Assembly: GCA_022483015.1 (NCBI GenBank) | Contig: JAKVOB010000001.1 | Span: 186,001 to 250,000, forward strand | Direction: 5' to 3' | Origin: Atopobiaceae bacterium | GTDB lineage: Bacteria > Actinomycetota > Coriobacteriia > Coriobacteriales > Atopobiaceae | Length of the DNA stretch: 64,000 bases | Part shown: in pieces, positions 34,209 through 43,165 of the stretch | Position numbering within the stretch: position 1 is the first letter of the stretch | How the letters are laid out: the number at the start of each line of letters is the position of its first letter | The notes under the pieces: model-generated | The model's database searches: none | What the model saw: the letters and a program-made list of their open reading frames with translations, nothing else | Told to the model about the DNA's origin: nothing | Made by a program: the position numbers and the translations under genes

Positions 34209-34757
34209 ATGAACCTCTATGACTTCAGCATCCATGACCGCGATGGCAAGGACGTCAGCTTGGCCGACTACCGTGGCAAGGTGGTGCTTGTGGTGAACAC
34301 CGCCACCGAGTGCGGATTCACGCCCACCTACGCCGACCTGCAGGCCCTCTACGAGAAACTCCACGACCGCGGCCTCGAGATCATCGACCTGCCCTGCGAC
34401 CAGTTCGGCCATCAGGCGCCAGGGTCGGCCGACGAGATCCACCAGTTCTGCACCGGCCGCTTCGGCGTCACGTTCCCGCAGTTCGACAAGGTCGAGGTCA
34501 ATGGCGCAGGCGAGATACCCCTCTACACCTGGCTCAAGTCCGAGAGGGGCTTTGCCGGCTTCGACCCTGACCACAAGATCACGCCGGTGCTCGTGGACAT
34601 CCTCGGCAAGGCGGACCCTGACTGGCAGAGCGACCCGTCCATCAAGTGGAACTTCACCAAGTTCCTGGTCGACCGCGAGGGCGACGTGGTGGCGCGCTTC
34701 GAGCCCACGGCCGACGTCGAGAAGGTCGTCGAACCTGCCGTGGAGGCGCTGCTCTAA
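34209..34757 (+). CDS. Glutathione peroxidase-family thiol peroxidase
   Basis: A 182-residue GPx-family enzyme that reduces peroxides. The active-site motif is NTATECGFTPTY, with Cys in place of selenocysteine. DLPCDQFGHQAPGS and WNFTKFLVDREGDVVARF are the other conserved blocks. Bacterial Cys-GPx enzymes usually use thioredoxin rather than glutathione. GAAGGA lies before the ATG at 34209; the frame upstream is not conserved. Single gene. Confidence 0.95.
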   Translation: MNLYDFSIHDRDGKDVSLADYRGKVVLVVNTATECGFTPTYADLQALYEKLHDRGLEIIDLPCDQFGHQAPGSADEIHQFCTGRFGVTFPQFDKVEVNGAGEIPLYTWLKSERGFAGFDPDHKITPVLVDILGKADPDWQSDPSIKWNFTKFLVDREGDVVARFEPTADVEKVVEPAVEALL

Positions 34758-34822
34758 CAGCTACTCGGCACATCCTCCCCCTCCGGGCGCCCATGCTGAC
34801 TGACGAGGGAGAACGTCCTTCC

Positions 34823-36766
34823 CTACACCAGCTGGTCGAGCTCCGCCTGCCACACCGCGCGGCTCGCGTCGCTCGGCATGCGCAGGTCGCCACGCGGGCT
34901 CACGGCCACCGAGCCCACCTTGGGGCCGTCAGGCAGGCAGCTGCGCTTGAACTGCTGGGCGAAGAAGCGCCGGTAGAAGACCTTCTCCCACGAGAGTATC
35001 GTCGAGGCAGGATAGGCCCGCGCGCCATGGGTGCCGTCGAAGGCCACACGCGCGAGGCGATAGACCTTGGCCGGGCCGAACCCCTGGCGGAGCATCCCAT
35101 AGAGGAAGAAGTCATGCAGCTCATAGGGTCCCACGAGGTCCTCCGTGCGCTGCGAGATGGTGCCGTCGGCCGTGGCCGGCAGGAGCTCGGGCGAGACGGG
35201 CGTGGCGAGCACGTCGGCAAGCACCGTGGCCAGGGCATCGTCCCCGCAGGTGTCGGCCACATGACGCACCAGGTGTCGGACGAGCGTCTTGGGGACGCCG
35301 GCGTTCACGCCGTACATCGACATGTGGTCCGCGTTGTAGGTGGCCCAACCCAGCGCGAGCTCGGAGAGGTCTCCCGTGCCCACCACGATGCCCCCCTCCT
35401 GGTTGGAGAGGTCCATGAGGATCTGCGTACGCTCTCGCGCCTGCGCGTTCTCGTAGGTGACGTCGTGCGTGGCCTCATCGTGGCCGATGTCGGCGAAGTG
35501 CTGCCGCACCGAGGCGGCGATGCCCACCTCACGGAGCTCGCAGCCCAGGGCCTCCGCAAGAGAGGAGGCGTTGCCATGCGTGCGATCCGTGGTGCCGAAG
35601 CCCGGCATGGTGACGGCCAGGATCCCCACACGGGGGAGTCCCAGCAGGTCGAAGGCGCGTGCGCTCACGAGAAGCGCCAGCGTGGAGTCAAGCCCGCCCG
35701 ACACCCCCACCACCGCGCGGCTGCTCCCGGTGTGCTGCAGGCGCCTGGCCAGTCCGTGCGCCTGGATGGCGAGGATGTCCTCGCACCGCTCGGCCCTGCT
35801 CGCGGGGTCATCGGGAACGAAGGGGTGCGGGTCGACGAAGCGAGTGAGCCGCGTCTCGACGGGGTCGAGCGTGAAGTCGCTCACCACGTAGCCCGCAGCC
35901 TCGGCAGACGGGCTCGTCAGATACGTCGACATGCGCCGGCGCTCGGCCGCGAGGAGCGCCACGTCGACCTCGCTCGCGGCGACGCCCTCCCCGAACGGGC
36001 GCGACTCCGCAAGCACGCGGCCGTTCTCGCAGACCAGGTCATGGCCGCCGAAGACGATGTCCTGGGTGGACTCGCCCCAGCCCGCGCTCGCATAGAGGTA
36101 CGCGCACACGAGGCGGGCGCTCTGGCCGCATACGAGCTCATGACGGTAGCTGGCCTTGCCGACGAGGTCGTTCGAGGCCGAGAGGTTGCAGACCACGGTG
36201 GCACCGGCGCACGCAAGCCCGATGGAGGGCGGCTCGGGCACCCAGAGGTCCTCGCAGACCTCGACGCCGAGCACGAGCGACGGCATGTCGGCGCAGCGGA
36301 AGAGCTGCCGGGCCCCGAAGGACACGCCAGACTGGCCCGCGACGTCGATGCGGCAGACGTCCGCAGGACCAGCCGAGAAGTGACGGCCCTCGTAGAACTC
36401 GTTGTAGGTGGGGATGGCCCGCTTGGGCACCACGCCGAGGATGCGTCCGTGGGCCAGGACGGCGCAGCAGTTGTAGAGCTTGGCGTTGACCCGCAGGGGA
36501 ACACCCGCGAGCACGACCGCATCGACGTCGGCGAGGTCGGCGGCCAGGGTGGCAAGACCCCTCTCGGCAGCATCGAGAAGCTGGTCCTGCCAGAAGAGGT
36601 CCTCGCAGGTGTAGGCCGTGACGCAGAGCTCCGGGAGCACGACCACGCGGGCGCCGGTGCCCGCCGCCGTGCGCACGGCCTCCTCTGCGGACCGGACGTT
36701 ATAGGCCACGTCAGCCACACGCACATGCGGCGTGACCGCCGCCACCGCCACGAACCCGTCGTGCAT
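34823..36766 (-). CDS. nadE: Glutamine-dependent NAD(+) synthase
   Basis: A 647-residue two-domain enzyme that amidates deamido-NAD with glutamine. The N-terminal nitrilase-type glutaminase carries the Glu-Lys-Cys triad in VVLPELCVTAY, VVPKRAIPTYNEFYEGRHF and VLGVEVCEDLWVP. The C-terminal synthetase has the ATP-binding motif GVSGGLDSTLALL. GAGGAGG precedes the ATG at 36766. Length matches the long glutamine-dependent form. Confidence 0.95.
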   Translation of the reverse strand: MHDGFVAVAAVTPHVRVADVAYNVRSAEEAVRTAAGTGARVVVLPELCVTAYTCEDLFWQDQLLDAAERGLATLAADLADVDAVVLAGVPLRVNAKLYNCCAVLAHGRILGVVPKRAIPTYNEFYEGRHFSAGPADVCRIDVAGQSGVSFGARQLFRCADMPSLVLGVEVCEDLWVPEPPSIGLACAGATVVCNLSASNDLVGKASYRHELVCGQSARLVCAYLYASAGWGESTQDIVFGGHDLVCENGRVLAESRPFGEGVAASEVDVALLAAERRRMSTYLTSPSAEAAGYVVSDFTLDPVETRLTRFVDPHPFVPDDPASRAERCEDILAIQAHGLARRLQHTGSSRAVVGVSGGLDSTLALLVSARAFDLLGLPRVGILAVTMPGFGTTDRTHGNASSLAEALGCELREVGIAASVRQHFADIGHDEATHDVTYENAQARERTQILMDLSNQEGGIVVGTGDLSELALGWATYNADHMSMYGVNAGVPKTLVRHLVRHVADTCGDDALATVLADVLATPVSPELLPATADGTISQRTEDLVGPYELHDFFLYGMLRQGFGPAKVYRLARVAFDGTHGARAYPASTILSWEKVFYRRFFAQQFKRSCLPDGPKVGSVAVSPRGDLRMPSDASRAVWQAELDQLV

Positions 36767-36881
36767 GGGAGCCTCCTCGGGAGAACGGACACGATGTCAG
36801 ATGACCCCATGATAGCGGGAGCAGGGCCTTTGGGTCACAGGGCAGCCGAGAAGGGCCCGGTCGAAGGTCGTGGAACCGGTG

Positions 36882-38315
36882 CTACGGCTCCACGCAGGTG
36901 TGCTCGAGGAGGTCGATGAGCACACGGATCCCCTGCACGTAGGCCCGTCGCGTGATGCGCTCGTCGGTCCCGTGCACGCCTCGCGCCGACTCGTCGCCGT
37001 CCACCATGAAGACGCTCATGCGCAGGCAGGAGTCGCACACGCACTCGTACATGCGGGCATCGCTCGCGGCCACGGCCAGGTTGGGTGCCACGGTGATCGG
37101 GCGTCCCGTGGCAGGGTCCTCGAAGTAGCGGCCGGCGGAGGCGGCCAGGTGCGCGAACCCGTAGCCATCGGCGCGCGAGGTGGCCGAGGGGTCGTTGCCC
37201 ACGAAGTAGAGCTCCACGTCGACGTCGAACGGCGCCGCAAGCTCCTGGCAACGCCTGAGCATACCCTCCTGGGTGTCGCCCTCGATGGCCCTGAGGTCGA
37301 TGACGGCGAACATGTCCTGGGGCATCACGTTGGAGGCCGTCGAGCCGCCCACGCACATCGTAGGTGCCACCGTGGTGGCCACGTAGGGGAAGGTCTCACG
37401 CTGGGAGGCGAGCACCTGCGCGATCTCGTCCGCGTGGGCATCGACCGAGGCACGGCCCCCTCGCACCAACGACGCCAGCGGCTCCTCCGTGACCTGCGGT
37501 GCGAGCGCGGCGAGCATCTCGCGGTCGCACTCCACGAGGCCCACGGCCCACGGCTCGGCGACGACGGCCGCGACGGCCTGCGAGAGCCGCCCGAGCGTGG
37601 TCCCCCCGAAGGGGTTCGAGGAATGGCCGCCGGCACCTCGGGCGGTGAGGCGCAGGTCGCAGTAGCCCTTCTCGGCGAGGCTCACGAAGAGCACCGGCAC
37701 GCCCGGCGCCCCCATCGCGTCAGCCGTCGGAATCACGTAGTCGCCCTCGTCGAGGAGGTACTCGAGGCGTACCCCGCGCTCCTCGAGGATGTGTCCCAGC
37801 CGGCGTCCGCCCGTCTGCTGGACCTCCTCGTCACAGCCGAAGCAGAACATGAGGGGCCGCGCGAGCGAGGAGCCATGCGCGAGCAGGTACTCGCAGGCCT
37901 CGAGCTCACCCATGAGCTGGTCCTTCATGTCGACCGAGCCGCGTCCCCAGACGTAGGTCCCGTCCAGGAAGCCCTCGAAGGGGCCATGCGTCCAGTCGCC
38001 CTCCGTACCTGGCATCACAGGCACCACGTCCTGATGGGCCATGAGCATCGCCGGGCGGAGCGACGCGTCGGTACCGGGGAGCGTGAGCATGACGGAGTGG
38101 TCGAATACCTCGAGCGTACCCGCGGCGAAGGTGCGGGGGAAGCGCTCCTCAAGATAGGAGAGCTGCGCCTCGAAGGGCTCCCAGTCGGTGGCCGCGAGGT
38201 CGACCTGGGCGATGGTGGGGAAGCGTAGCACGCCCGCCAGGCGTTCGCAGCAGGCGTCCGTGTCGAGGTCGGGATAGTCGTCCTCGTGGGCGAAGTAGCG
38301 CCAGACCTCAGCCAT
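36882..38315 (-). CDS. M20 family metallopeptidase (carboxypeptidase-like)
   Basis: A 477-residue zinc peptidase of the M20/ArgE-DapE family, closest in layout to PM20D1-type enzymes. Metal and catalytic motifs: MLMAHQDVVPV, WGRGSVDMKDQL, FCFGCDEEVQQTGG and, near the end, VHGTDERIT. The lid/dimerisation domain lies around residues 190-330. No signal peptide, so it is cytoplasmic and probably cleaves amino-acid conjugates or dipeptides. It stands alone between nadE and the t6A genes. Confidence 0.92.
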   Translation of the reverse strand: MAEVWRYFAHEDDYPDLDTDACCERLAGVLRFPTIAQVDLAATDWEPFEAQLSYLEERFPRTFAAGTLEVFDHSVMLTLPGTDASLRPAMLMAHQDVVPVMPGTEGDWTHGPFEGFLDGTYVWGRGSVDMKDQLMGELEACEYLLAHGSSLARPLMFCFGCDEEVQQTGGRRLGHILEERGVRLEYLLDEGDYVIPTADAMGAPGVPVLFVSLAEKGYCDLRLTARGAGGHSSNPFGGTTLGRLSQAVAAVVAEPWAVGLVECDREMLAALAPQVTEEPLASLVRGGRASVDAHADEIAQVLASQRETFPYVATTVAPTMCVGGSTASNVMPQDMFAVIDLRAIEGDTQEGMLRRCQELAAPFDVDVELYFVGNDPSATSRADGYGFAHLAASAGRYFEDPATGRPITVAPNLAVAASDARMYECVCDSCLRMSVFMVDGDESARGVHGTDERITRRAYVQGIRVLIDLLEHTCVEP

Positions 38316-38357
38316 GCGTGTCTCCTCCTGGCAGCTCTCAGCCGCCGGTCATGCCTG

Positions 38358-40736
38358 CTACAGGCTCATGTTAGGGTCGGCGTCCATCGTGAGGTCGGCC
38401 GTCTGTCCCGCAGCGAGCCTCCGGGCCGCCACCAACGCGATCATGGCTGCGTTGTCCGTGCATGCCGAGAGGGGCGGCACCGTCACGCGGACGCCACGGC
38501 GCGAGAAGGCCTTCTGGTATGCGGCGCGGAGCTGAGGGTTCGCAGCGACTCCCCCGCCCACGCAGAAGTCCGTGACCCCACACTCCTCCACGGCCGTGAC
38601 CGCCTTGGCCACCTGCACGTCGATGACGGCGGCCTCGAAGGATGCGGCCAGGTCGGGAAGGTCGATGGCACGGCCGGCCTTGTTCTGGCCCTGGATGTAG
38701 GTTATGACCGAGGTCTTGAGGCCCGAGAGCGAGAAGCGATAGTCGTGGCTGTGCATCATGGCACGGGGGAAGCGCACGGCCTTGGGATTGCCCTGGGCAG
38801 CGAGCTTGCTGATGACGGGGCCACCGGGGTACCCGAGCCCCAGGGCCTTGGCGACCTTGTCGAAGGCCTCCCCCACCGCGTCGTCGATGGTCTCGCCGAG
38901 GACCTCGTAGTCGCCCCAGCCACGCACGCACACGAGCATGGTGTGACCACCCGAGACCAGGCTCGCCACGAAGGGCGGCGTGAGGTCGGGGGTCTCGAAG
39001 AGGTTCGCGAGGAGGTGCCCCTCGAGGTGGTTGACCCCGACGAGCGGCAGGCTCGCCGCGGAGGCAAGGCCCTTCGCGAAGGCGATGCCCACCACGAGCG
39101 CACCCACGAGGCCGGGCCCCTGGGTCACGCCCACGGCGGCGAGGTCGGCGGGGACGAGCGTGTCCACACCGAAGTGCGCGCCTGCCTGTGCCATGGCCTC
39201 CTCGTAGACGCCGACCACGGCCTCGACGTGCTTGCGCGAGGCGATCTCGGGGACGACGCCGCCGAAGCGGGCATGGAAATCGATCTGGGTGGCCACGACG
39301 CTCGAGACGATCGTGCCGGAGCCGTCGATGACGGCCATGGCGGTCTCGTCACAGGACGACTCGATGGCGAGCACGAGGTCGCCTGCGGAGGCGATGGCGG
39401 ATGCCGCCTCGTCGCTGCGCGGCGCGCACTCGATGGGCCAGGGACGGATGGAGGCACGGGGCTCGGGACGGCTCGCGTTGGCCGGGACCTCGAGCGGAAG
39501 CCGCGCCACGAGGATGAGGGCATCCTCCCCCTTGGCATAGTAGTCACGACGACGGCCCGTCTGGGCCATGTGGAGCTGGTCGTAGAGGGCCCGTGCCGGT
39601 GCGTTGTCCACGGCGACCTCGAGCGAGCAGGTCTCGGCACCGAGCATCTGCCCGTCATAGGCCACACGGGCGAGAAGGCGCTCGGCGATGCCCTGCCTGC
39701 GACGGTCCGATGACACGGCGACGTCAAGGACCTCGAGGTCGGGGCCGGCAAGCCTGCCGCCGGCAAAGCCCACGACCGTGCCCTGGTCATGCGCGACCCA
39801 CCAGACATGCCCCGGCTGGGCCAGGTCGTCCTCGAGCATGGGGGCGGACCACGGCGTGTGGGGGCTTCCCTTGAAGATGTCCGCCTCGAGGGTGGCCACG
39901 GCCGCCACGTCGTTCACCGACATGGGCCTGAGCTGGAGGTGCCTGTCGGCAAGCGCGTCGTCGCAGCCGGTGAGCGCCACCGTGGGCGGCTCGGACAGGC
40001 CGAGGCGCTTCGCCTCGTTCTCCTCGGCATCCGAGAGGCGCGTGTACACGGGGAGCACGAGCGCAGGGTCGCCCGTCTCGGTGGCAGAGTAGCGCGCGGG
40101 TGAGGCGGCGGCGCGGAGCAGCCCCTCGCCCGTAGGATGCCAGAGCGACTCGTCGAGCACGGAGGTGAGGCCTGCCGCCTCGTACCGGTCGCGATACTTC
40201 TTGAGGCCGTCACCGGTGAGCTGGATCGAGCCATGGTCGTCGCGCTCGGCCCATGCGCGCACGGCGTCGTCGACCTTCGAGACCGACTCCACGGCGAAGA
40301 GGCGCTTGGGTCCCTGGTCGCTCACCTGGTAGAGGGCAGGATAGACCTCGCGGCGCATGGCGTCGCCCACGACGCCCACGAGGCCGCGCGAGCCAGCCTT
40401 CCAGGCGCCCCAGGCGACGGCATCGAGCGTCGAGGTCCCGTGGAGGGGACATCCCAGGCCGCACGCCAGGCCCTTGGCCGTGGCGATGCCGATGCGCACC
40501 CCCGTGAACGAGCCGGGGCCACGTCCCACGAGCACGGCATCGACGTCGGCCATGGCATGTCCGGCACGCGCGAGCAGCTCCTGGCAGGTGGAGACGAGCT
40601 CCACGTTGGCATGCCTGCGGCAGAGGTGGTCGCCCGAGGCGAGCATCTCGATGGAGGCGCCGGAGGCATGGGGCGTCCACTCGCAGGCGGCCGCTGCCAA
40701 CATGTCAGTCGAGGTATCAAGGGCGAGCACGAGCAT
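38358..40736 (-). CDS. tsaD: TsaB-RimI-TsaD fusion (tRNA t6A synthesis and ribosomal protein acetylation)
   Basis: A 792-residue three-enzyme fusion. Residues ~1-245 are TsaB (LALDTSTDMLAAA, GRGPGSFTGVRIGIATAKGLA). Residues ~265-420 are a RimI-type N-acetyltransferase (DVAVSSDRRRQGIAERLL). Residues ~450-790 are TsaD, with LAIESSCDETAMAV, the metal-binding NHLEGHLLANL and SGGHTMLV. TsaB and TsaD with TsaE add threonylcarbamoyl to A37 of ANN-decoding tRNAs; RimI acetylates ribosomal protein S18. The tsaE gene lies 3 bases upstream, so the complex is made from one transcript. Such fusions occur in Coriobacteriia as far as I recall. Confidence 0.95.
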   Translation of the reverse strand: MLVLALDTSTDMLAAAACEWTPHASGASIEMLASGDHLCRRHANVELVSTCQELLARAGHAMADVDAVLVGRGPGSFTGVRIGIATAKGLACGLGCPLHGTSTLDAVAWGAWKAGSRGLVGVVGDAMRREVYPALYQVSDQGPKRLFAVESVSKVDDAVRAWAERDDHGSIQLTGDGLKKYRDRYEAAGLTSVLDESLWHPTGEGLLRAAASPARYSATETGDPALVLPVYTRLSDAEENEAKRLGLSEPPTVALTGCDDALADRHLQLRPMSVNDVAAVATLEADIFKGSPHTPWSAPMLEDDLAQPGHVWWVAHDQGTVVGFAGGRLAGPDLEVLDVAVSSDRRRQGIAERLLARVAYDGQMLGAETCSLEVAVDNAPARALYDQLHMAQTGRRRDYYAKGEDALILVARLPLEVPANASRPEPRASIRPWPIECAPRSDEAASAIASAGDLVLAIESSCDETAMAVIDGSGTIVSSVVATQIDFHARFGGVVPEIASRKHVEAVVGVYEEAMAQAGAHFGVDTLVPADLAAVGVTQGPGLVGALVVGIAFAKGLASAASLPLVGVNHLEGHLLANLFETPDLTPPFVASLVSGGHTMLVCVRGWGDYEVLGETIDDAVGEAFDKVAKALGLGYPGGPVISKLAAQGNPKAVRFPRAMMHSHDYRFSLSGLKTSVITYIQGQNKAGRAIDLPDLAASFEAAVIDVQVAKAVTAVEECGVTDFCVGGGVAANPQLRAAYQKAFSRRGVRVTVPPLSACTDNAAMIALVAARRLAAGQTADLTMDADPNMSL

Positions 40737-40739
40737 GGT

Positions 40740-41276
40740 TCAGGACTCCTTGCAGATGGTGGCGTCGAACGCCGCGTCGAGGGACAGGACGAGCCGGGTG
40801 GCCTCGGTGCCGTGGGGCTCGAACGTGATGGAACGGGGAGGCTCGACGTTTGCGGCGACCTCGTCGTCGAGGCGCTCGAGCGTCACGTCGACCCGCTCGT
40901 CACCGAGCTCGTCGGCGAACGCCTCGCCCCACTCGACCAGGCAGGGACCGTCACCGTCCAGCGCGTCATACACACCGGCATCGCCGAGCTGGCTGGCATC
41001 GTCGAGACGATAGAGGTCGAAGTGATGGAGGTCCGTCTCGGCACCCTCGTGGGTGACCTCGATGTTGAAGGTGGGGCTGGTGACCTCGTCGGCCACGCCC
41101 ATGCCCCGGGCGACGCCCTTGGTGAGCTGGGTCTTGCCAGCACCGAGGTCGCCGGTGAGGATGAGGAGGTCGTCCGCGCCGAGCAGGGTCCCGAGGATCC
41201 GGCCGAGCTCGATGGTCGCCTCAGGCGAGGTCGAGACATAGGTGCCCGCACCCGTGCGTCGGAGGTCAGCGCCCAT
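40740..41276 (-). CDS. tsaE: tRNA threonylcarbamoyladenosine biosynthesis ATPase TsaE
   Basis: A 178-residue P-loop ATPase: GDLGAGKTQLTKG (Walker A), VTSPTFNIEVTHEG, HFDLYRLDD and CLVEWGEAF are the TsaE signature blocks. It turns over the TsaBD complex in t6A synthesis. GGAGG lies 7 bases before the ATG at 41276. That start overlaps the end of the upstream uracil-DNA glycosylase gene by 11 bases. The C-terminal ~40 residues extend past the usual length. Confidence 0.93.
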   Translation of the reverse strand: MGADLRRTGAGTYVSTSPEATIELGRILGTLLGADDLLILTGDLGAGKTQLTKGVARGMGVADEVTSPTFNIEVTHEGAETDLHHFDLYRLDDASQLGDAGVYDALDGDGPCLVEWGEAFADELGDERVDVTLERLDDEVAANVEPPRSITFEPHGTEATRLVLSLDAAFDATICKES

Positions 41277-41970
41277 CGGGCGCCTCCGTGCCGCGCCGGG
41301 TCTGGCCCTTCGTACGAACGGCGGTGCCCATCTCTGCGGTGGCATCCCCATGCTCGACGGGGGCATCGTTGGCGGGATGTGCCTTGAGCCACTCACCCAG
41401 CATCGCGAAGTCGGCCTCGAGCACCTCCTGCTTCGACTGGTCATAGATCGCCGCGGCGGGATGGTAGACGGGGAGCACATGGAAGTGGCCCGTCTCGTGC
41501 ATGCGCCCGCGCAGCTGGGTGATGCCCACGTCCGTGTGCAGCACGAAGTGGGCCGCGAAGTTGCCGAGGCAGACGATGACGTCAGGCCAGATGGACCTGA
41601 TCTGCTCGCGCAGGAACGGCGAGCAGGCCTCGATCTCGGTCGGCTGGGGGTTGCGGTTTCCGGGAGGGCGGCACTTCACCACGTTGGCGATGTAGATGTC
41701 CTCACGACGGATGCCCGCGATCTCGAGAAGGGCGTCGAGCTTGTGGCCGGCGGCACCCACGAAGGGGATGCCGGTCTTGTCCTCGTTCTTACCGGGCCCC
41801 TCGCCCACGAACATCACGCGGGCATGGGGGTTGCCCGTGCCGAAGACCAGCGTGGTGCGCGTGTCACCGAGAGGGCACAGGTGGCAGTCGCCCATGAGCG
41901 ACGAGATCTCCTCGAGCGAGACCTCGCGCGGCTTCTGATGGTCGTGACCCGGTATGACCAACCTGGACAT
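41266..41970 (-). CDS. udg: Family 4 uracil-DNA glycosylase (iron-sulfur)
   Basis: A 234-residue DNA repair enzyme that removes uracil. GEGPGKNEDKTGIPFVGAAG and YHPAAAIY are the family 4 motifs. The 4Fe-4S cluster Cys residues are in CHLCPLG and in CRPPGNRNPQPTEIEAC. The C-terminal ~30 residues are variable. It lies between alr and tsaE, overlapping tsaE. Confidence 0.93.
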   Translation of the reverse strand: MSRLVIPGHDHQKPREVSLEEISSLMGDCHLCPLGDTRTTLVFGTGNPHARVMFVGEGPGKNEDKTGIPFVGAAGHKLDALLEIAGIRREDIYIANVVKCRPPGNRNPQPTEIEACSPFLREQIRSIWPDVIVCLGNFAAHFVLHTDVGITQLRGRMHETGHFHVLPVYHPAAAIYDQSKQEVLEADFAMLGEWLKAHPANDAPVEHGDATAEMGTAVRTKGQTRRGTEAPDGR

Positions 41971-41979
41971 CGGCGCCCC

Positions 41980-43140
41980 CTAGACGTAGATCTTCTCGAG
42001 GCGCAGGCCGAAGTCGCAGACCACCTCGTAGTTGATGGTTCCCCGGAGCGTCGCATGGTCATCGGCCGTGATGCGGTCGTCGCCGTCGGCGCCGATGATG
42101 GTGACGCGGTCACCCGCCGAGACGGGCACGGCAGGGTTGAGGGAGCGTATGGGGTTGACGTCGACCGCGAACATGAACTGGTCCATGCAGATGTTTCCCA
42201 CCTGATGGCAGCGCTGGCCGTTCACGAGCACGTCCATGCGGCCCGAGAGGGTGCGAGAGAGTCCGTCGGCATAGCCCACCGAGCAGGTCGCGATCTGGGT
42301 GTTGCCTCGGGGCACTCGATAGGTGAGGCCATAGCCGACGCCCGTGCCCACGGGAGGCTTGACCGCTCGCGTCACGCGGGCGCGCACGCTCATGACCGGC
42401 TCGAGGTCGACCTTGCCCACGGTCGCCGCAGAGGGGTGGAGCCCGTAGAGGGCGATTCCCTCGCGGCACATGTCGAGGTGGGTCTCGGGATGGAGGATCG
42501 TGGCCGGGGTGTTGTCACAGTGCACGAGCCCATGGTCGAGGCTGGCATCGGCAAGGGCGTTCACGGCATCGCAGAAGTGCTTGTACTGGAGCTCGAAGTC
42601 CCAGTCGCCCGGCACGTCGGCCGTCGCGAAGTGGGTGAAGGTGCCCGCACAGGTGAGGCCGCGGTGGAAGTCGATGGCCCGGCGGAAGTCGACCGCATCC
42701 TGCCAGTTGACGCCGATCCTGGTCATGCCCGTGTCGATGGCCAGGTGATAGCGCCCCTCGACCTCGTTGGCAGCCGCGCACTCGCCATAGGCGAGGGCGA
42801 ACTCCGTGGTATAGACCGACGGCATGATCTGGTACTGCACCAGCGTCTCGATGGCCGACTCGGGCGGCTCGGCGAGCACGAGGATGGGCCAGTCGATCCC
42901 GGCCTCGCGAAGGGCCACGCCCTCGTCGACGGTCGCGACCGCGAACTGGTCGGCACCGGCCGCGTGCATGATCTTGGCGCAGGGCACGGCCCCGTGGCCA
43001 TAGGCATCGGCCTTGACGACCGCCATCATGCTCACACCGGGTTCGAGAAGCCCCTTGAGCGTGCGCGTGTTGCGGCGCAACGCCCCTTGGTCGATCTCGA
43101 CCCAGCTCCAACGCGTGTCAGGACAGTCCTTCTGCGGCAT
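41980..43140 (-). CDS. alr: Alanine racemase
   Basis: A 386-residue PLP enzyme that makes D-alanine for peptidoglycan. The PLP lysine is in MAVVKADAYGHGA. RIGVN, TCSVGYADGLSR and GNICMDQFM are conserved blocks, with the catalytic Tyr in GYGLTYR. GAGGAGG lies before the ATG at 43140; the open frame upstream to 43722 is antisense to nnr and is not coding. 25 bases separate it from nnr. Confidence 0.95.
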   Translation of the reverse strand: MPQKDCPDTRWSWVEIDQGALRRNTRTLKGLLEPGVSMMAVVKADAYGHGAVPCAKIMHAAGADQFAVATVDEGVALREAGIDWPILVLAEPPESAIETLVQYQIMPSVYTTEFALAYGECAAANEVEGRYHLAIDTGMTRIGVNWQDAVDFRRAIDFHRGLTCAGTFTHFATADVPGDWDFELQYKHFCDAVNALADASLDHGLVHCDNTPATILHPETHLDMCREGIALYGLHPSAATVGKVDLEPVMSVRARVTRAVKPPVGTGVGYGLTYRVPRGNTQIATCSVGYADGLSRTLSGRMDVLVNGQRCHQVGNICMDQFMFAVDVNPIRSLNPAVPVSAGDRVTIIGADGDDRITADDHATLRGTINYEVVCDFGLRLEKIYV

Positions 43141-43165
43141 GGCCGCGCCTCCTCGTTGAGGGTTC

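Noticed and set aside
34646-36919. Plus-strand open frame of 757 codons opposite nadE
   Set aside because: Antisense shadow of nadE, which carries complete glutaminase and synthetase motifs on the other strand.
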